DNA from: Acidimicrobiales bacterium
GTDB taxonomy: Bacteria > Actinomycetota > Acidimicrobiia > Acidimicrobiales > MedAcidi-G1
DNA: 64,000 nt
Assembly (NCBI GenBank): GCA_022452145.1
Contig: JAKURY010000012.1
Coordinates: 19,005 to 83,004 of the forward strand
Direction of reading: 5' to 3'
Shown here: positions 51,082 to 59,876 of the stretch, piece after piece
Layout of the letters: each line of letters begins with the position of its first letter
Position numbering within the stretch: the first letter of the stretch is position 1
Program-made: the position numbers and the translations under genes
Notes under the pieces: generated by a model
Told to the model about the DNA's origin: nothing
What the model saw: only the letters and a program-made list of their open reading frames with translations
Databases searched by the model: none

Positions 51082-51900
51082 TCAGTCGTCCCGGCCGAGC
51101 ACGTCGGCGAGGCTGGGGAAGTCGCTGGGCGGCATTATGTCGACGGTCGCCGACCGCTGCTGGGAGAGCATCCCGCCGTCGACCTTGATCACGTCGCCGG
51201 TGATGTAGGCGGCATCGGGGGAGGCCAGGAACAGTGCCGGGCCCGCCATGTCGTCCGGGTCGCCGGGGCGTCCCAGGGGGATGTTCTCGCCGCGCAGGCG
51301 GCGGGCGTCGGCGTCCATGCCCTCGGTGTCGATGGAGCCGGGCATCAGGGCGCACACCCGGATGCCGTAGGGCCCCAGGTCCAGCGCCATGGCCCTGGTG
51401 AGGGCCTCGATGCCGCCCTTGGAGGCGTCGTAGGCGGTGAACGCCCGGTGGGCCCGGGTAGCGCCGCCCGACGACATGTTGATGATCACGCCGGAGCCGG
51501 CGGCCGCCATGATCCGTGCCGCCCGATGCGAGCAGAGGAAGTGGCCGGTGAGGTTGACGTCGATGATGCGCCGCCACCAGGCCTCGTCGGCCTCGAAGAA
51601 GTGGAGCATCGGGCTGATGATGCCGGCATTGTTGACGAGCACGTCGACGGTGCCAAAGGCCTCCAGCGTGGCATCGAACATGGACCCGACCTGACCGCTG
51701 TCCGACACATCGGCAACGGCACCGATGGCAGTGCCGCCGGCGTCCGAGATGGCGCCGACGACGGCGTCGACCCGGTCGGAATCGATGTCGTTGACCGTCA
51801 CGTGGGCGCCTGCGCCTGCGAACCGTTCGGCGATGGCCTGCCCGATGCCCTTGCCGGCTCCGGTGACGACGACGACCTGGCCCTCGTGACTTCCTGACAT
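51082..51900 (-). CDS. SDR family oxidoreductase
   Basis: A 272-residue classical short-chain dehydrogenase: VVVVTGAGKGIGQAIAERF (TGxxxGxG), VNDIDSDRVD (Asp after beta-2 suggests NAD preference), VDVLVNNAGI (NNAG), INMSSGG (catalytic Ser), YDASKGG (YxxxK) and PGSIDTEGM. First gene of the operon with hydantoinases A and B and the FAD enzyme. ATG 51900 has GGAGG nine bases upstream and is preferred over GTG 51909. The substrate is unknown; the alcohol or ketone product would fit a ring-opening pathway. Confidence 0.9.
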   Translation of the reverse strand: MSGSHEGQVVVVTGAGKGIGQAIAERFAGAGAHVTVNDIDSDRVDAVVGAISDAGGTAIGAVADVSDSGQVGSMFDATLEAFGTVDVLVNNAGIISPMLHFFEADEAWWRRIIDVNLTGHFLCSHRAARIMAAAGSGVIINMSSGGATRAHRAFTAYDASKGGIEALTRAMALDLGPYGIRVCALMPGSIDTEGMDADARRLRGENIPLGRPGDPDDMAGPALFLASPDAAYITGDVIKVDGGMLSQQRSATVDIMPPSDFPSLADVLGRDD

Positions 51901-51990
51901 GTCCTTCACCCTCCGGCGGCCGATCGAGGAGGCCCGCCCGTACGCGGGAGGCTACCGGTGACCGGTAGAAGGCGCCGGACCGGAGTCGGT

Positions 51991-53049
51991 TCAGACGTCG
52001 CCGAAGAAGCGGGTGAACGAGTCGACGACCAGGTCGGCCCCGGTGTCATCCACATCCAGATGTGTGACGAAGCGCATGGTCGGTGCCCAGAAGGTGGCGA
52101 GGATCCCGTCGGCCACGAGATGGTCGACCAGGGCGTTGTGGACCTCGGCCGGCGGCGTGATCCACAGCATGTTCGTGGCGTGCACTACGTCGAGCCCATC
52201 GATGCCGGACAATCCGTCAGCGATGCGACCGGCCCGCTCGTGGTCATCGGCCAGACGTACGACGTGGTTGTCCACCGCGTACAAGCCGGCGGCCGCCAGG
52301 TGCCCGACCTGGCGCATGCCTCCGCCCAGCATCTTGCGGAGCCGGTGGGCCCGACCGATCGACGCCCGGTCGCCGACGAGCACCGTTCCGACCGGGGCCC
52401 CCAGGCCCTTGGACAGGCACAGCGACACGGTGTCGGCGTGGGCGGCGAAGGCATCGATGCCTACTCCAGCCGCGGTGGCCGCGTTGAACAGGCGGGCCCC
52501 GTCGAGATGGACGGCCAGCCCGCACCCACGGGCCGCCGAAGCCAGGGACGCCACGTGGTCGACGGACTGGACGTGGCCGTTCACCGTGTTCTCGAGGCTC
52601 AGCAGCGTGGTGACCGGGTGGTGCTGGTCGGGCTCCTTGACTGCGGCCCGCACGTCGTCAGCGGTGAAGTGGTTGGTCTCGTCGACCTCTATCGGCCATG
52701 GGATGGCGCTGCCCAGGGCTGCCGTTCCGCCCGCCTCGTTGATCAGCACGTGCGAGGTACGCCCGATCAGGTACTCATCGCCACGCTGGCAGTGGCTGAG
52801 CACAGCGGCCAGGTTGGACTGGGTGCCCGAGGAGAAGAAGAGGCCGCCTTCCTTGCCCGCCATGTCGGCTACCCGGTCCTGGAGGGCTCGGACCGTGGGG
52901 TCCTCGTCGTAGACGTCGTCGCCCACCTCGGCTGAGGCCATGGCCTCGCGCATTTCGGGCGTGGCTCGAGTGATCGTGTCGCTACGGAGATCTGCGCGGA
53001 TGCCGGTCGCGGGGAGCGACTGGTCGGGAGAGGTCGGCGAGGAGGACAT
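51991..53049 (-). CDS. Low-specificity L-threonine aldolase-like protein
   Basis: A 352-residue PLP enzyme (fold type I): IRADLRSDTITRATPEMREAM, VGDDVYDEDPTVRALQDRVA, FFSSGTQSNLAAVLSHCQRGDE, LENTVNGHVQSVD, HLDGARLFNAATAAG and PLP lysine K214 in LCLSKGLGAPVGT, KMLGGGMRQVGHLAAAGLYA. It cleaves threonine or allo-threonine to glycine and acetaldehyde, or similar beta-hydroxy amino acids. Glycine produced could join the C1/C2 pool. TATCCT lies 6 bases before ATG 53049. It is divergent from the DapA-like gene. Confidence 0.9.
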   Translation of the reverse strand: MSSSPTSPDQSLPATGIRADLRSDTITRATPEMREAMASAEVGDDVYDEDPTVRALQDRVADMAGKEGGLFFSSGTQSNLAAVLSHCQRGDEYLIGRTSHVLINEAGGTAALGSAIPWPIEVDETNHFTADDVRAAVKEPDQHHPVTTLLSLENTVNGHVQSVDHVASLASAARGCGLAVHLDGARLFNAATAAGVGIDAFAAHADTVSLCLSKGLGAPVGTVLVGDRASIGRAHRLRKMLGGGMRQVGHLAAAGLYAVDNHVVRLADDHERAGRIADGLSGIDGLDVVHATNMLWITPPAEVHNALVDHLVADGILATFWAPTMRFVTHLDVDDTGADLVVDSFTRFFGDV

Positions 53050-53055
53050 CGGCGC

Positions 53056-53061
53056 AGGATA
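53056..53061 (-). promoter_or_regulatory. Candidate -10 box for the threonine aldolase gene
   Basis: On the minus strand TATCCT ends 6 bases before ATG 53049, consistent with a leaderless transcript. Confidence 0.4.
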
Positions 53062-53113
53062 CGTGTCCGATGTGTCACGATCCCCGTCCAGCGATGAGCG
53101 AGGTGTGACGAGC

Positions 53114-54022
53114 ATGGGAGGCCAGCCGGAGCCGCTGCTGCCCGATGGGGTGGTGGCACCGATCCTGACGCCGTTCGAGGCCGACCTTTCGGTCTCCCAC
53201 GACCGGTTGGTGGCCCATGCGCAGAGGGTGCTCGACGAGGGATGCGTGGGCCTGGCCGTGTTCGGCACGACGGGGGAGGCCCTGTCCGTTGCCACCCGCG
53301 AACGCGAGGCGGCCCTCGAGGCCCTGGTCGCCGGCGGCATCGACCCCGGCGTGATGATCGTGGGTACAGGGGTGACCAACCTGCCGGGCACGGTGCACCT
53401 GACCCGCCATGCCATGGAGCTGGGCTGCCGGGCCTGCCTGGTGCTCCCGCCCTTCTACTTCAAGGATCCGGATCCCGAGGGCCTGTTCCGCCACTTCGCC
53501 GGCCTGGTGGAGCGGATCGGCGACGACCGGCTGCGGATCATGCTCTACCACATCCCCCAGGTGGCCGGCGTGGGCCTCCCAGTCCCGCTGGTAGCCCGTC
53601 TGCGCGCCGAGTTCCCTGAGGTCGTCGTGGCCATCAAGGACTCGTCTGGCGACTGGGCCAACACCGGGGCGCTCTTCGGCATCGACGGCCTCACCGTCTA
53701 CCCGGGGGCCGAAATGCCCCTGCTCGACGCCCTGAACCGCGGCGGGCCGGGTTGCATAACGGCCACGGCCAACGTCAACGCCGGGCCGGTGGCAGAGGTG
53801 ATCCGCCTACACGTCTCCGGTGGCCGACCGGCGGCCGAGGCGGCCATGGAGGGGGTGCGGGCCTTCCGCCTGCTCATGCAGGAGTACCCGGCCATCCCCA
53901 CCCAGAAGCGTCTCCTGGCCCTGAGGCTGGACGACCCGATCTGGGCGACGGTGAGGCCGCCGTTCCTGCCCGCGGACGAGGCGGTCGGGATCAGGTTGGA
54001 GGAGCGCATAGCCGAACTCTGA
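53114..54022 (+). CDS. DapA-family aldolase (dihydrodipicolinate synthase-like)
   Basis: A 302-residue class I aldolase: PDGVVAPILTPFEADLSVS, VFGTTGEALSVATREREAALEA (GTTGE), MLYHIPQ with Tyr145, and Schiff-base lysine K175 in VVAIKDSSGDW. No lysine-biosynthesis gene is nearby, and the family also holds N-acetylneuraminate lyase, 4-hydroxy-2-oxoglutarate aldolase and keto-acid aldolases. The latter group is plausible; with aconitase X this could sit in a hydroxyproline route, but the link is weak. ATG 53114 is chosen; GTG 53105 would add three residues. Confidence 0.82.
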   Translation: MGGQPEPLLPDGVVAPILTPFEADLSVSHDRLVAHAQRVLDEGCVGLAVFGTTGEALSVATREREAALEALVAGGIDPGVMIVGTGVTNLPGTVHLTRHAMELGCRACLVLPPFYFKDPDPEGLFRHFAGLVERIGDDRLRIMLYHIPQVAGVGLPVPLVARLRAEFPEVVVAIKDSSGDWANTGALFGIDGLTVYPGAEMPLLDALNRGGPGCITATANVNAGPVAEVIRLHVSGGRPAAEAAMEGVRAFRLLMQEYPAIPTQKRLLALRLDDPIWATVRPPFLPADEAVGIRLEERIAEL

Positions 54023-54066
54023 GCGGCATCGGAGGAACTCCGGCACGGGCGTGTGATGCTGTCGGG

Positions 54067-55098
54067 ATGCGAACGGATGACAACGAGGAACGCATAGGCC
54101 TCTTCCTCGACTACGAGAACCTCGCCATCGGTGCCCGTCAGGACCTGGGCATGAACCGCTTCGACTTCGGACCCATAGCCCGGGCCATGGCCGAGCGGGG
54201 AAGGGTCGTCTACCGGCGGGCCTATGCGGACTGGTCGGGCTTCGACGAGGACAGGCGCCATCTCACCCGCCACCAGGTCGAGCTGATCGAGATTCCGCAG
54301 CGCATGGGGACCAGCCGCAAGAACTCGGCCGACATCAAGATGGTCGTCGACGCCCTGGAGCTGGCCTTCGAGCGCGAGCACGTCACCACGATCGTCATCT
54401 GCACCGGCGACAGCGACTTCACGCCCCTGGTGCAGAAGCTCCGAGAGCTTGACCGGCGTGTCATAGGCATCGGCGTCCGGGACTCCACGTCGAAGCTGCT
54501 CCCGCCGGCGTGCGACGAGTTCATCTACTACGACAGCCTGGAGGGCGTGGAGGCCAGCATCGCCGCCAGCAGGGCACCGAAGGCCTCCCGGGCTGTCGAT
54601 GCGGACGACGAGGCCCCCGTCGAGGCACCGCCGTTGGACGAACTGGTGATCTCCACCCTGGTCGGCATGCAGGGCTCCAGCGAGGACGTGCGCGCGTCGA
54701 CGTTGAAGCGGGCCATCACCCGCATCGACCCGACGTTCAACGAGTCCGACCACGGTTTCCGGGGGTTCACCGAGCTGCTCCGGCACCTCGCCGATCGCAA
54801 GGTCGTCGAGCTGTCCGGGCCGAAGCGTGACCCGGAGGTGGACCTGGTGACCGGCGACGGGCCAGGCCAGGCGGCCTTCGAGTTGCTGGTGACCGTGGTG
54901 GCCGACAAGGCAGGGAAGAAGGGTGCGGCCCTGTCCGGCCTCAAGACCGAGATGAGCCGCCGGGACGATGGCTTCAACGAGCGTGCGCTGGGCTACGGCG
55001 GCTTCCTGCAGTTCTGCAAGGCGGCGGCGGCCCGTGACCTGGTTGCCATGGCGTGGGACGACGCGCGGGGTGACTACCTGCTTTCGCCGGCTGGCTAA
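54067..55098 (+). CDS. NYN domain protein with OST-HTH/LOTUS-like C-terminal domains
   Basis: A 343-residue protein. Residues ~8-165 are a NYN (PIN-like RNase) domain: IGLFLDYENLAIGAR with Asp15, SADIKMVVDALELA, ICTGDSDFTPLVQKL and GIGVRDSTSKLL, the acidic residues expected at the metal site. Two OST-HTH/LOTUS-like modules follow (about 205-265 and 280-340), each with a TLKRAITRIDPTFNESDHGFRGFTELL-type pattern (GLKTEMSRRDDGFNERALGYGGFLQFC in the second). The combination suggests an RNA-guided or RNA-binding nuclease; the role is unknown. ATG 54067; the longer open frame upstream is a shadow. Confidence 0.85.
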   Translation: MRTDDNEERIGLFLDYENLAIGARQDLGMNRFDFGPIARAMAERGRVVYRRAYADWSGFDEDRRHLTRHQVELIEIPQRMGTSRKNSADIKMVVDALELAFEREHVTTIVICTGDSDFTPLVQKLRELDRRVIGIGVRDSTSKLLPPACDEFIYYDSLEGVEASIAASRAPKASRAVDADDEAPVEAPPLDELVISTLVGMQGSSEDVRASTLKRAITRIDPTFNESDHGFRGFTELLRHLADRKVVELSGPKRDPEVDLVTGDGPGQAAFELLVTVVADKAGKKGAALSGLKTEMSRRDDGFNERALGYGGFLQFCKAAAARDLVAMAWDDARGDYLLSPAG

Positions 55099-55144
55099 GC
55101 CTCCTGGAGTCATTCTGCTGGACTGACCGCCATCGGGCCGCGGC

Positions 55145-56320
55145 TCAACTCGGGCTGAAGGCGAGGTTCAGGGGCCGGCGCACGTAGTTTCCGGTGGCGT
55201 ACTCCATGGCGTCGGCGTCGACCACGTAGTCGGGGCAACGGGCCAGCAGTTCATCGAGGACCACCCGGCCCTGTAGTCGGGCCGCTGCTGCGCCCAGGCA
55301 GTGGTGGGCTCCGTAGCCGAGGCTCAGGATCCTGGTCGGCCCGCGCCCCACGTCCAGAGCCTCCGCGTCGTCACCGAACTCCCTGTGGTCGCGGTTGGCT
55401 GCTGCGTAGCCGAGCAGGACCTTTGCACCCGTGGGGATGGTCGTGCCGTGTAGGCGGACGTCCCGCGTGGTGGTGCGGGCCAGGTTCTGGACGGGGCTAG
55501 TGAGGCGCAGCAGTTCCTCGACGGCCGCCGTGACCATCGTCGGGTCGTCGGCCAGGCGTCGTCGCTGGTCGGGGTGGTCGTGGAGGAGCACGGCCGAGCC
55601 GCCCAGCAGGCCCGTGGTGGTGTCGTTGCCACCGGTGACCATGGTGAAGGCGAACCCGAGGATCCACAGGATCGACACCTGGTCGGCGCCCATGGCGACC
55701 AGACGGGAGACCATGTCGTCGCCCGGGTCGGTGCGGCGTCGTTCGATCAGCTCGCCGAAGTAGCCGAGCAGGTCGGCGATTCCCGATTCGGGACCGTCGG
55801 TGTTGCCCTGGGCGGCGGCTGCCACGATCTGCTCTGTCCACCCGTCGAACAGCGGGCGGTCCTCGGGCGGTACCCCCAGGTAGTGGGCTACGACGAAGCT
55901 GGGGAGCGGCTTGAAGAGGGAGGCGACGATGTCGCCGCCACCATCGGAGCGGAGTCGCTCCAGGCGCTCGACCACGAATGCGCGGACGTCGGGCTCGATG
56001 TCGGACACCTGCCGGGGAGTGAACCCGTTGCCGACCAGGCGACGGAAGGCCGTGTGCTCGGGCGGGTCCAGGAAGACGATCGGGGTGGCGTCGCCCATGT
56101 CGAGGCCGGTGCCCGCATCGACGGTCAGCCCGCTGGCAGACGAGAAGGTGGCCGTGTCGCGCACGGCGTCGTACACGTCGGCGAACCGGGACAGGAACCA
56201 GAAGTCGCCGTCGACGACGTGGTGGACCGGGTCGTGGTCGCGTAGGTCCCGGTACATGGGGAACGGATCACGCCAGGCCTCGCCGGAACGCAGTTCGAAC
56301 AGGGCCGGGCGCACGGTCAT
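55145..56320 (-). CDS. Cytochrome P450
   Basis: A 391-residue soluble bacterial P450 (CYP): I-helix GGNDTTTGLL, K-helix EELLRL (ExxR-like, EELLR), heme-binding LSLGYGAHHCLGAAAAR with proximal Cys341, and the typical VFLDPPEHTAFRRLVGNGFTP N-terminal-half motif. The heme motif has G-Y-G-A-H-H-C-L-G, a variant of FGxGxHxCxG with Tyr for Phe. The substrate is unknown; ferredoxin and reductase genes are not adjacent. ATG 56320 lies two bases from the stop of the PAQR gene, so these are likely one operon. Confidence 0.93.
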   Translation of the reverse strand: MTVRPALFELRSGEAWRDPFPMYRDLRDHDPVHHVVDGDFWFLSRFADVYDAVRDTATFSSASGLTVDAGTGLDMGDATPIVFLDPPEHTAFRRLVGNGFTPRQVSDIEPDVRAFVVERLERLRSDGGGDIVASLFKPLPSFVVAHYLGVPPEDRPLFDGWTEQIVAAAAQGNTDGPESGIADLLGYFGELIERRRTDPGDDMVSRLVAMGADQVSILWILGFAFTMVTGGNDTTTGLLGGSAVLLHDHPDQRRRLADDPTMVTAAVEELLRLTSPVQNLARTTTRDVRLHGTTIPTGAKVLLGYAAANRDHREFGDDAEALDVGRGPTRILSLGYGAHHCLGAAAARLQGRVVLDELLARCPDYVVDADAMEYATGNYVRRPLNLAFSPS

Positions 56321-56322
56321 CG

Positions 56323-56979
56323 TCAACCGGCCTTGGGTAGCACTATGAAGGCGATGGCCACGTAGTGCAGGACCGCGGCGGCCACCGTGCAGGCGTGGAA
56401 CACCTCGTGGAAGCCGAACGTCTCGGGCCACGGGTCGGGTGTCCGGAAGGCGTAGACGACTGCACCCGCGGTGTACAGCAGCCCGCCGAGCAGCAACAGG
56501 ACGAAACCGGCTACCCCCAGGTGGTGCCAGGCGTCTGCAACCACCGGCAGCAGGCACCACCCGACCACCAGGTAGGGGATGGCCACCACCGGCTTCGGCG
56601 CCCGGGTGAACCGCAGGCGGAACCAGATGCCGACCGCTGCACCGCCCCACACCATGGGAAGTACCAACCTGGCCGCCCACGGAGACAGGGCGAAGGCGGC
56701 CACAGGGGTGTAGCTGGCCGCGATGGCGATGAAGATCGTGGCATGGTCGAGCCGTTGCATGAGTCGCTCGCTCCGCTCGCCCCACGGGATGCGGTGGAAG
56801 AGCGCCGATACGCCGAACAGGGCTACGACTGCCAGCGAGTAGAGGGCGATGATGAACCGGGGCCCGACCCCGGGTGCCCGCACGATCATGATCGGCGCCA
56901 GGGTCAGCGAGGCCACGAACGCCATCCGGTGCGACACCCCTCGGAACCGGGGCTTGGCGGGAGCGGCGGTCGTGACCAC
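56323..56979 (-). CDS. Hemolysin III/PAQR family membrane protein
   Basis: A 218-residue protein with seven hydrophobic segments of the YqfA/hemolysin III (PAQR) family: [47 protein letters not shown] (the conserved H and D motifs, SxxxH and LDH), and [21 protein letters not shown] (HxxxH). PAQR proteins bind zinc and may act as ceramidase-like hydrolases; bacterial members have no settled role. GTG 56979 start. First gene of a two-gene operon with the P450. Confidence 0.9.
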   Translation of the reverse strand: MVTTAAPAKPRFRGVSHRMAFVASLTLAPIMIVRAPGVGPRFIIALYSLAVVALFGVSALFHRIPWGERSERLMQRLDHATIFIAIAASYTPVAAFALSPWAARLVLPMVWGGAAVGIWFRLRFTRAPKPVVAIPYLVVGWCLLPVVADAWHHLGVAGFVLLLLGGLLYTAGAVVYAFRTPDPWPETFGFHEVFHACTVAAAVLHYVAIAFIVLPKAG

Positions 56980-57062
56980 GATCGGCCACCCTACGGGGCG
57001 CGTCCGGTGGGCCGGGTCGGGCAGAATCGGGGATCGCCGTGGTGGGCACGGCCGGAGGGCGC

Positions 57063-58718
57063 ATGTCTGATCGCTACGACTTCGTGATCGTCGGTGGTGG
57101 GTCCGCGGGCTGTGCGTTGGCCAACCGCCTCAGCGCCGATCCATCCAACCGGGTCCTCGTGCTCGAGGCCGGGCGCCGCGACTGGAAGGTCGACGTGGTC
57201 ATACACATGCCGGCCGCCCTGTCGATGGGCATAGGCAACCGTTTCTACGACTGGATGTACGAATCCGAGCCCGAGCCCGAGATGGCGGGTCGCCGGGTGT
57301 ACCACGCCCGGGGCAAGGTGCTGGGCGGGTCGTCGAGCATCAACGGGATGATCTTCCAGCGGGGCAACCCGATGGACTACGACCGCTGGGCTGCCACACC
57401 GGGCTGTGGGGCGTGGGACTGGGCCCACTGCCTCCCGTACTTCAAGCGTCTGGAGACGTGCATCGCTGGGGCCGACGACTGGCGGGGCGGCGAGGGGCCG
57501 CTGAAGCTGGAGCGGGGTCCGGCAACCAGCCCGCTGTTCGAGGCATTCTTCGAGGCTGTGCGGCAGGCCGGCCACCCGATGACCAGCGACGTCAATGGCT
57601 ACCGCCAGGAGGGCTTCAACGCCTTCGACCGCAACGTCTACCGGGGCCGGCGCCTCTCGGCTGCCCGGGCCTACCTGCATCCTGTCCTGCACCGGAAGAA
57701 CCTGGACCTGGTCACGAAGGCGCACGCCACCCGGCTCGTCATGGATGGCACCCGGGTGACAGGCGTGGAGTACCAGCGGCGGGGGCGGCGCCACGTGGCC
57801 ACCGCCGCCGAGGTGGTCTCGTGTGGTGGTGCCATCAACACTCCGCAACTGCTGCAGCTCTCGGGCATCGGACCGGCCGGGGTGCTGCGAGATGCCGGGG
57901 TCACGCCGGTCGTGGACCTGCCGGGCGTGGGCGAGAACCTCCAGGACCACCTTGAGGTATACGTGCAGTACGCCTGCAACGAGCCTGTTTCGCTGGCCCC
58001 GAACCTGGCGAACTGGCGTAGGCCGTGGATCGGCCTGCAGTGGCTGTTCCGACGTGGGCCCGGGGCGTCGAACCACTTCGAGGCGGGCGGGTTCCTGCGC
58101 AGCAACGACGACGTGCCATGGCCGAACCTGATGTTCCACTTCCTGCCCGTAGCCGTCCGCTACGACGGGTCAGTGCCGGCGGCCGGGCACGGCTACCAGT
58201 TCCACATCGGGCCCATGTTCTCCAACAGCCGCGGGTGGGTCCGGATCCAGAGCGACGACCCGTTCCAGAAGCCGAGGATGCTGTTCAACTACCTGTCGAC
58301 GGTGGAGGACCGCCGGGAGTGGGCCGAGGCGATTGCCGTCGCCCGCAACATCATGGGACAGCCGGCCTTCGACCGCTACAACGGCGGCGAGATCTCGCCC
58401 GGACCCGACGTGAATGGCGACGAGGCGGTGCTGGAGTGGGTGCGTGCCGATGCCGAGACCGCGCTTCACCCGTCCTGTACGGCCCGCATGGGCACCGATC
58501 CGATGGGCGTGGTCGACCCGTCCACCATGCGAGTCCACGGCGTACAGGGCCTGCGGGTGGTGGACGCCTCGGTGATGCCGACGCTCACCAACGGCAACAT
58601 CTACGCCCCGGTGATGATGATCGCCGAGAAGTCTGCTGACCTGATCCTCGGAAACGCGCCGCTGCCGGCCAGCGACGCCCCGCAGTACCGGCACGGCGAG
58701 TCGGAACCCGACTGGTAG
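57063..58718 (+). CDS. betA: GMC oxidoreductase, choline dehydrogenase-like
   Basis: A 551-residue FAD enzyme: [20 protein letters not shown] (dinucleotide fold), [28 protein letters not shown] (GMC signature 1), [24 protein letters not shown] signature 2 ([14 protein letters not shown]), [18 protein letters not shown] and [30 protein letters not shown]. The C-terminus fits choline dehydrogenase BetA, which makes betaine aldehyde, better than other GMC enzymes. ATG 57063 is chosen over GTG 57039. The next gene, a DmdA/GcvT-like methyltransferase, starts 27 bases later. Confidence 0.88.
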   Translation: MSDRYDFVIVGGGSAGCALANRLSADPSNRVLVLEAGRRDWKVDVVIHMPAALSMGIGNRFYDWMYESEPEPEMAGRRVYHARGKVLGGSSSINGMIFQRGNPMDYDRWAATPGCGAWDWAHCLPYFKRLETCIAGADDWRGGEGPLKLERGPATSPLFEAFFEAVRQAGHPMTSDVNGYRQEGFNAFDRNVYRGRRLSAARAYLHPVLHRKNLDLVTKAHATRLVMDGTRVTGVEYQRRGRRHVATAAEVVSCGGAINTPQLLQLSGIGPAGVLRDAGVTPVVDLPGVGENLQDHLEVYVQYACNEPVSLAPNLANWRRPWIGLQWLFRRGPGASNHFEAGGFLRSNDDVPWPNLMFHFLPVAVRYDGSVPAAGHGYQFHIGPMFSNSRGWVRIQSDDPFQKPRMLFNYLSTVEDRREWAEAIAVARNIMGQPAFDRYNGGEISPGPDVNGDEAVLEWVRADAETALHPSCTARMGTDPMGVVDPSTMRVHGVQGLRVVDASVMPTLTNGNIYAPVMMIAEKSADLILGNAPLPASDAPQYRHGESEPDW

Positions 58719-58745
58719 GGCCGGTCGGGGCGACAGGAGGGGATC

Positions 58746-59855
58746 GTGGGACTGCAGATAGGGCTCGGGTCGAGGATCCGGAAGTCGCCGTTCTTCGACG
58801 CCCTGGTCCGCCACGGGCTGACGCACGTCAGCGTCTACAACCACATGTACATGCCCGGGTCGTTCGGCGATCCCGACGAGGAGTACAGGGCGCTCGTCGA
58901 ACGAGTCTCGCTGTGGGATGTGGCAGCTCAACGCCAGGTTGAGGTGGTCGGGCCGGACGCCTTCACCCTCTGCCAGTACGTGTCGGCCCGTGACCTTCGG
59001 GGCATGGCCGTCGGCCGGGTGCGGTACGCCCCCATGTGCGACCACGACGGGATCCTCATCAACGACCCGATGGTGTTGAAGCTGGCCGAGGACCGGTTTT
59101 GGATCTCGATAGCCGACAGCGACGTATTGCTGTGGTGTCAGGCGGTGGCGGTCGAGCGGGGCCTGGACTGCCGGGTGTTCGAGCCGGACGTCTCACCGTT
59201 GGCCGTCCAGGGTCCACGTGCCGATGACACCATGGCCGATTTGTTGGGCGACTGGGTGGGCGACGTGCCGTTCTTCGGGTTCGTCGAGACCAGTCACGAC
59301 GGCATCCCGTTTGTACTGTGCCGATCCGGGTGGAGCGGTCAGGGAGGGTTCGAGTTGTTCCTGCAGGATGGGTCCCGTGGGCTGGACCTGTGGGACGCTG
59401 TGTGGGCGGCGGGGGAGAAGTATGGGATCCACCCGGGCGGGCCGACGCTGAACGAACGGATCGAGAGCGACCTGTTCTCCTACCGGGCTGACTGCGGAGC
59501 GGGGGCGTCGCCGCTGGAGGTCGGCCTGGAGAAGTTCCTTTCGCTGGACCGCGACGACGAGTTCATCGGCCACGCGGCCCTGTTGGCCGAGCGGTCACGG
59601 GGGCCGGCTCGGCGGCTGGTGAAGGCCATGCTGTCAGGGGAGCGGCTGCTGGCGACCAGCGAGTCGCCCTGGCCGGCCTACGGCCCGGACGGCTCGCCCT
59701 GTGGCGAGGTTCGGGTGGCCGTCTGGTCGCCGAGGCATGACTCCAACCTCTGCCTGGCGCTGGTGTCGGCTGAGGTGGCGGGAGGGCCCTTTTCGACAGT
59801 GGCCCCAACGGGAGAGGCCCTCCAGGCCACCCACCACCACTTCTTCGCCGAGTAG
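58746..59855 (+). CDS. DmdA/GcvT-like tetrahydrofolate-dependent methyltransferase
   Basis: A 369-residue protein of the aminomethyltransferase (GcvT) superfamily. Segments match the DMSP demethylase DmdA as I recall it: SRIRKSPFFDALVRHGLTHVSVYNHM near the N-terminus (tract in DmdA: RRLRKTPF...YNHML), SLWDVAAQRQVEVVG, WISIADSDV, PLAVQGPRADD, RSGWSGQGGFELF and NERIESDLFSY. DmdA transfers a methyl group from dimethylsulfoniopropionate to tetrahydrofolate; relatives act on dimethylglycine or betaine-like donors. The clade is not resolved by eye. Placed between a choline dehydrogenase-like and a PhyH-like gene. GTG start with AGGAGGGG upstream. Confidence 0.8.
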   Translation: MGLQIGLGSRIRKSPFFDALVRHGLTHVSVYNHMYMPGSFGDPDEEYRALVERVSLWDVAAQRQVEVVGPDAFTLCQYVSARDLRGMAVGRVRYAPMCDHDGILINDPMVLKLAEDRFWISIADSDVLLWCQAVAVERGLDCRVFEPDVSPLAVQGPRADDTMADLLGDWVGDVPFFGFVETSHDGIPFVLCRSGWSGQGGFELFLQDGSRGLDLWDAVWAAGEKYGIHPGGPTLNERIESDLFSYRADCGAGASPLEVGLEKFLSLDRDDEFIGHAALLAERSRGPARRLVKAMLSGERLLATSESPWPAYGPDGSPCGEVRVAVWSPRHDSNLCLALVSAEVAGGPFSTVAPTGEALQATHHHFFAE

Positions 59856-59876
59856 ACGAGGTGACAGACTCCGGAC

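Noticed and set aside
48950..51577. Hydantoinase A starting far upstream in the SDR gene
   Set aside because: Upstream codons are a shadow of the SDR; the family N-terminus MRIGADVGGTFTD starts at 51055-51070.
55145..57064. A 639-residue P450 with an N-terminal extension
   Set aside because: The extension is an alternative frame of the PAQR gene at 56323-56979, which itself has clear family motifs.
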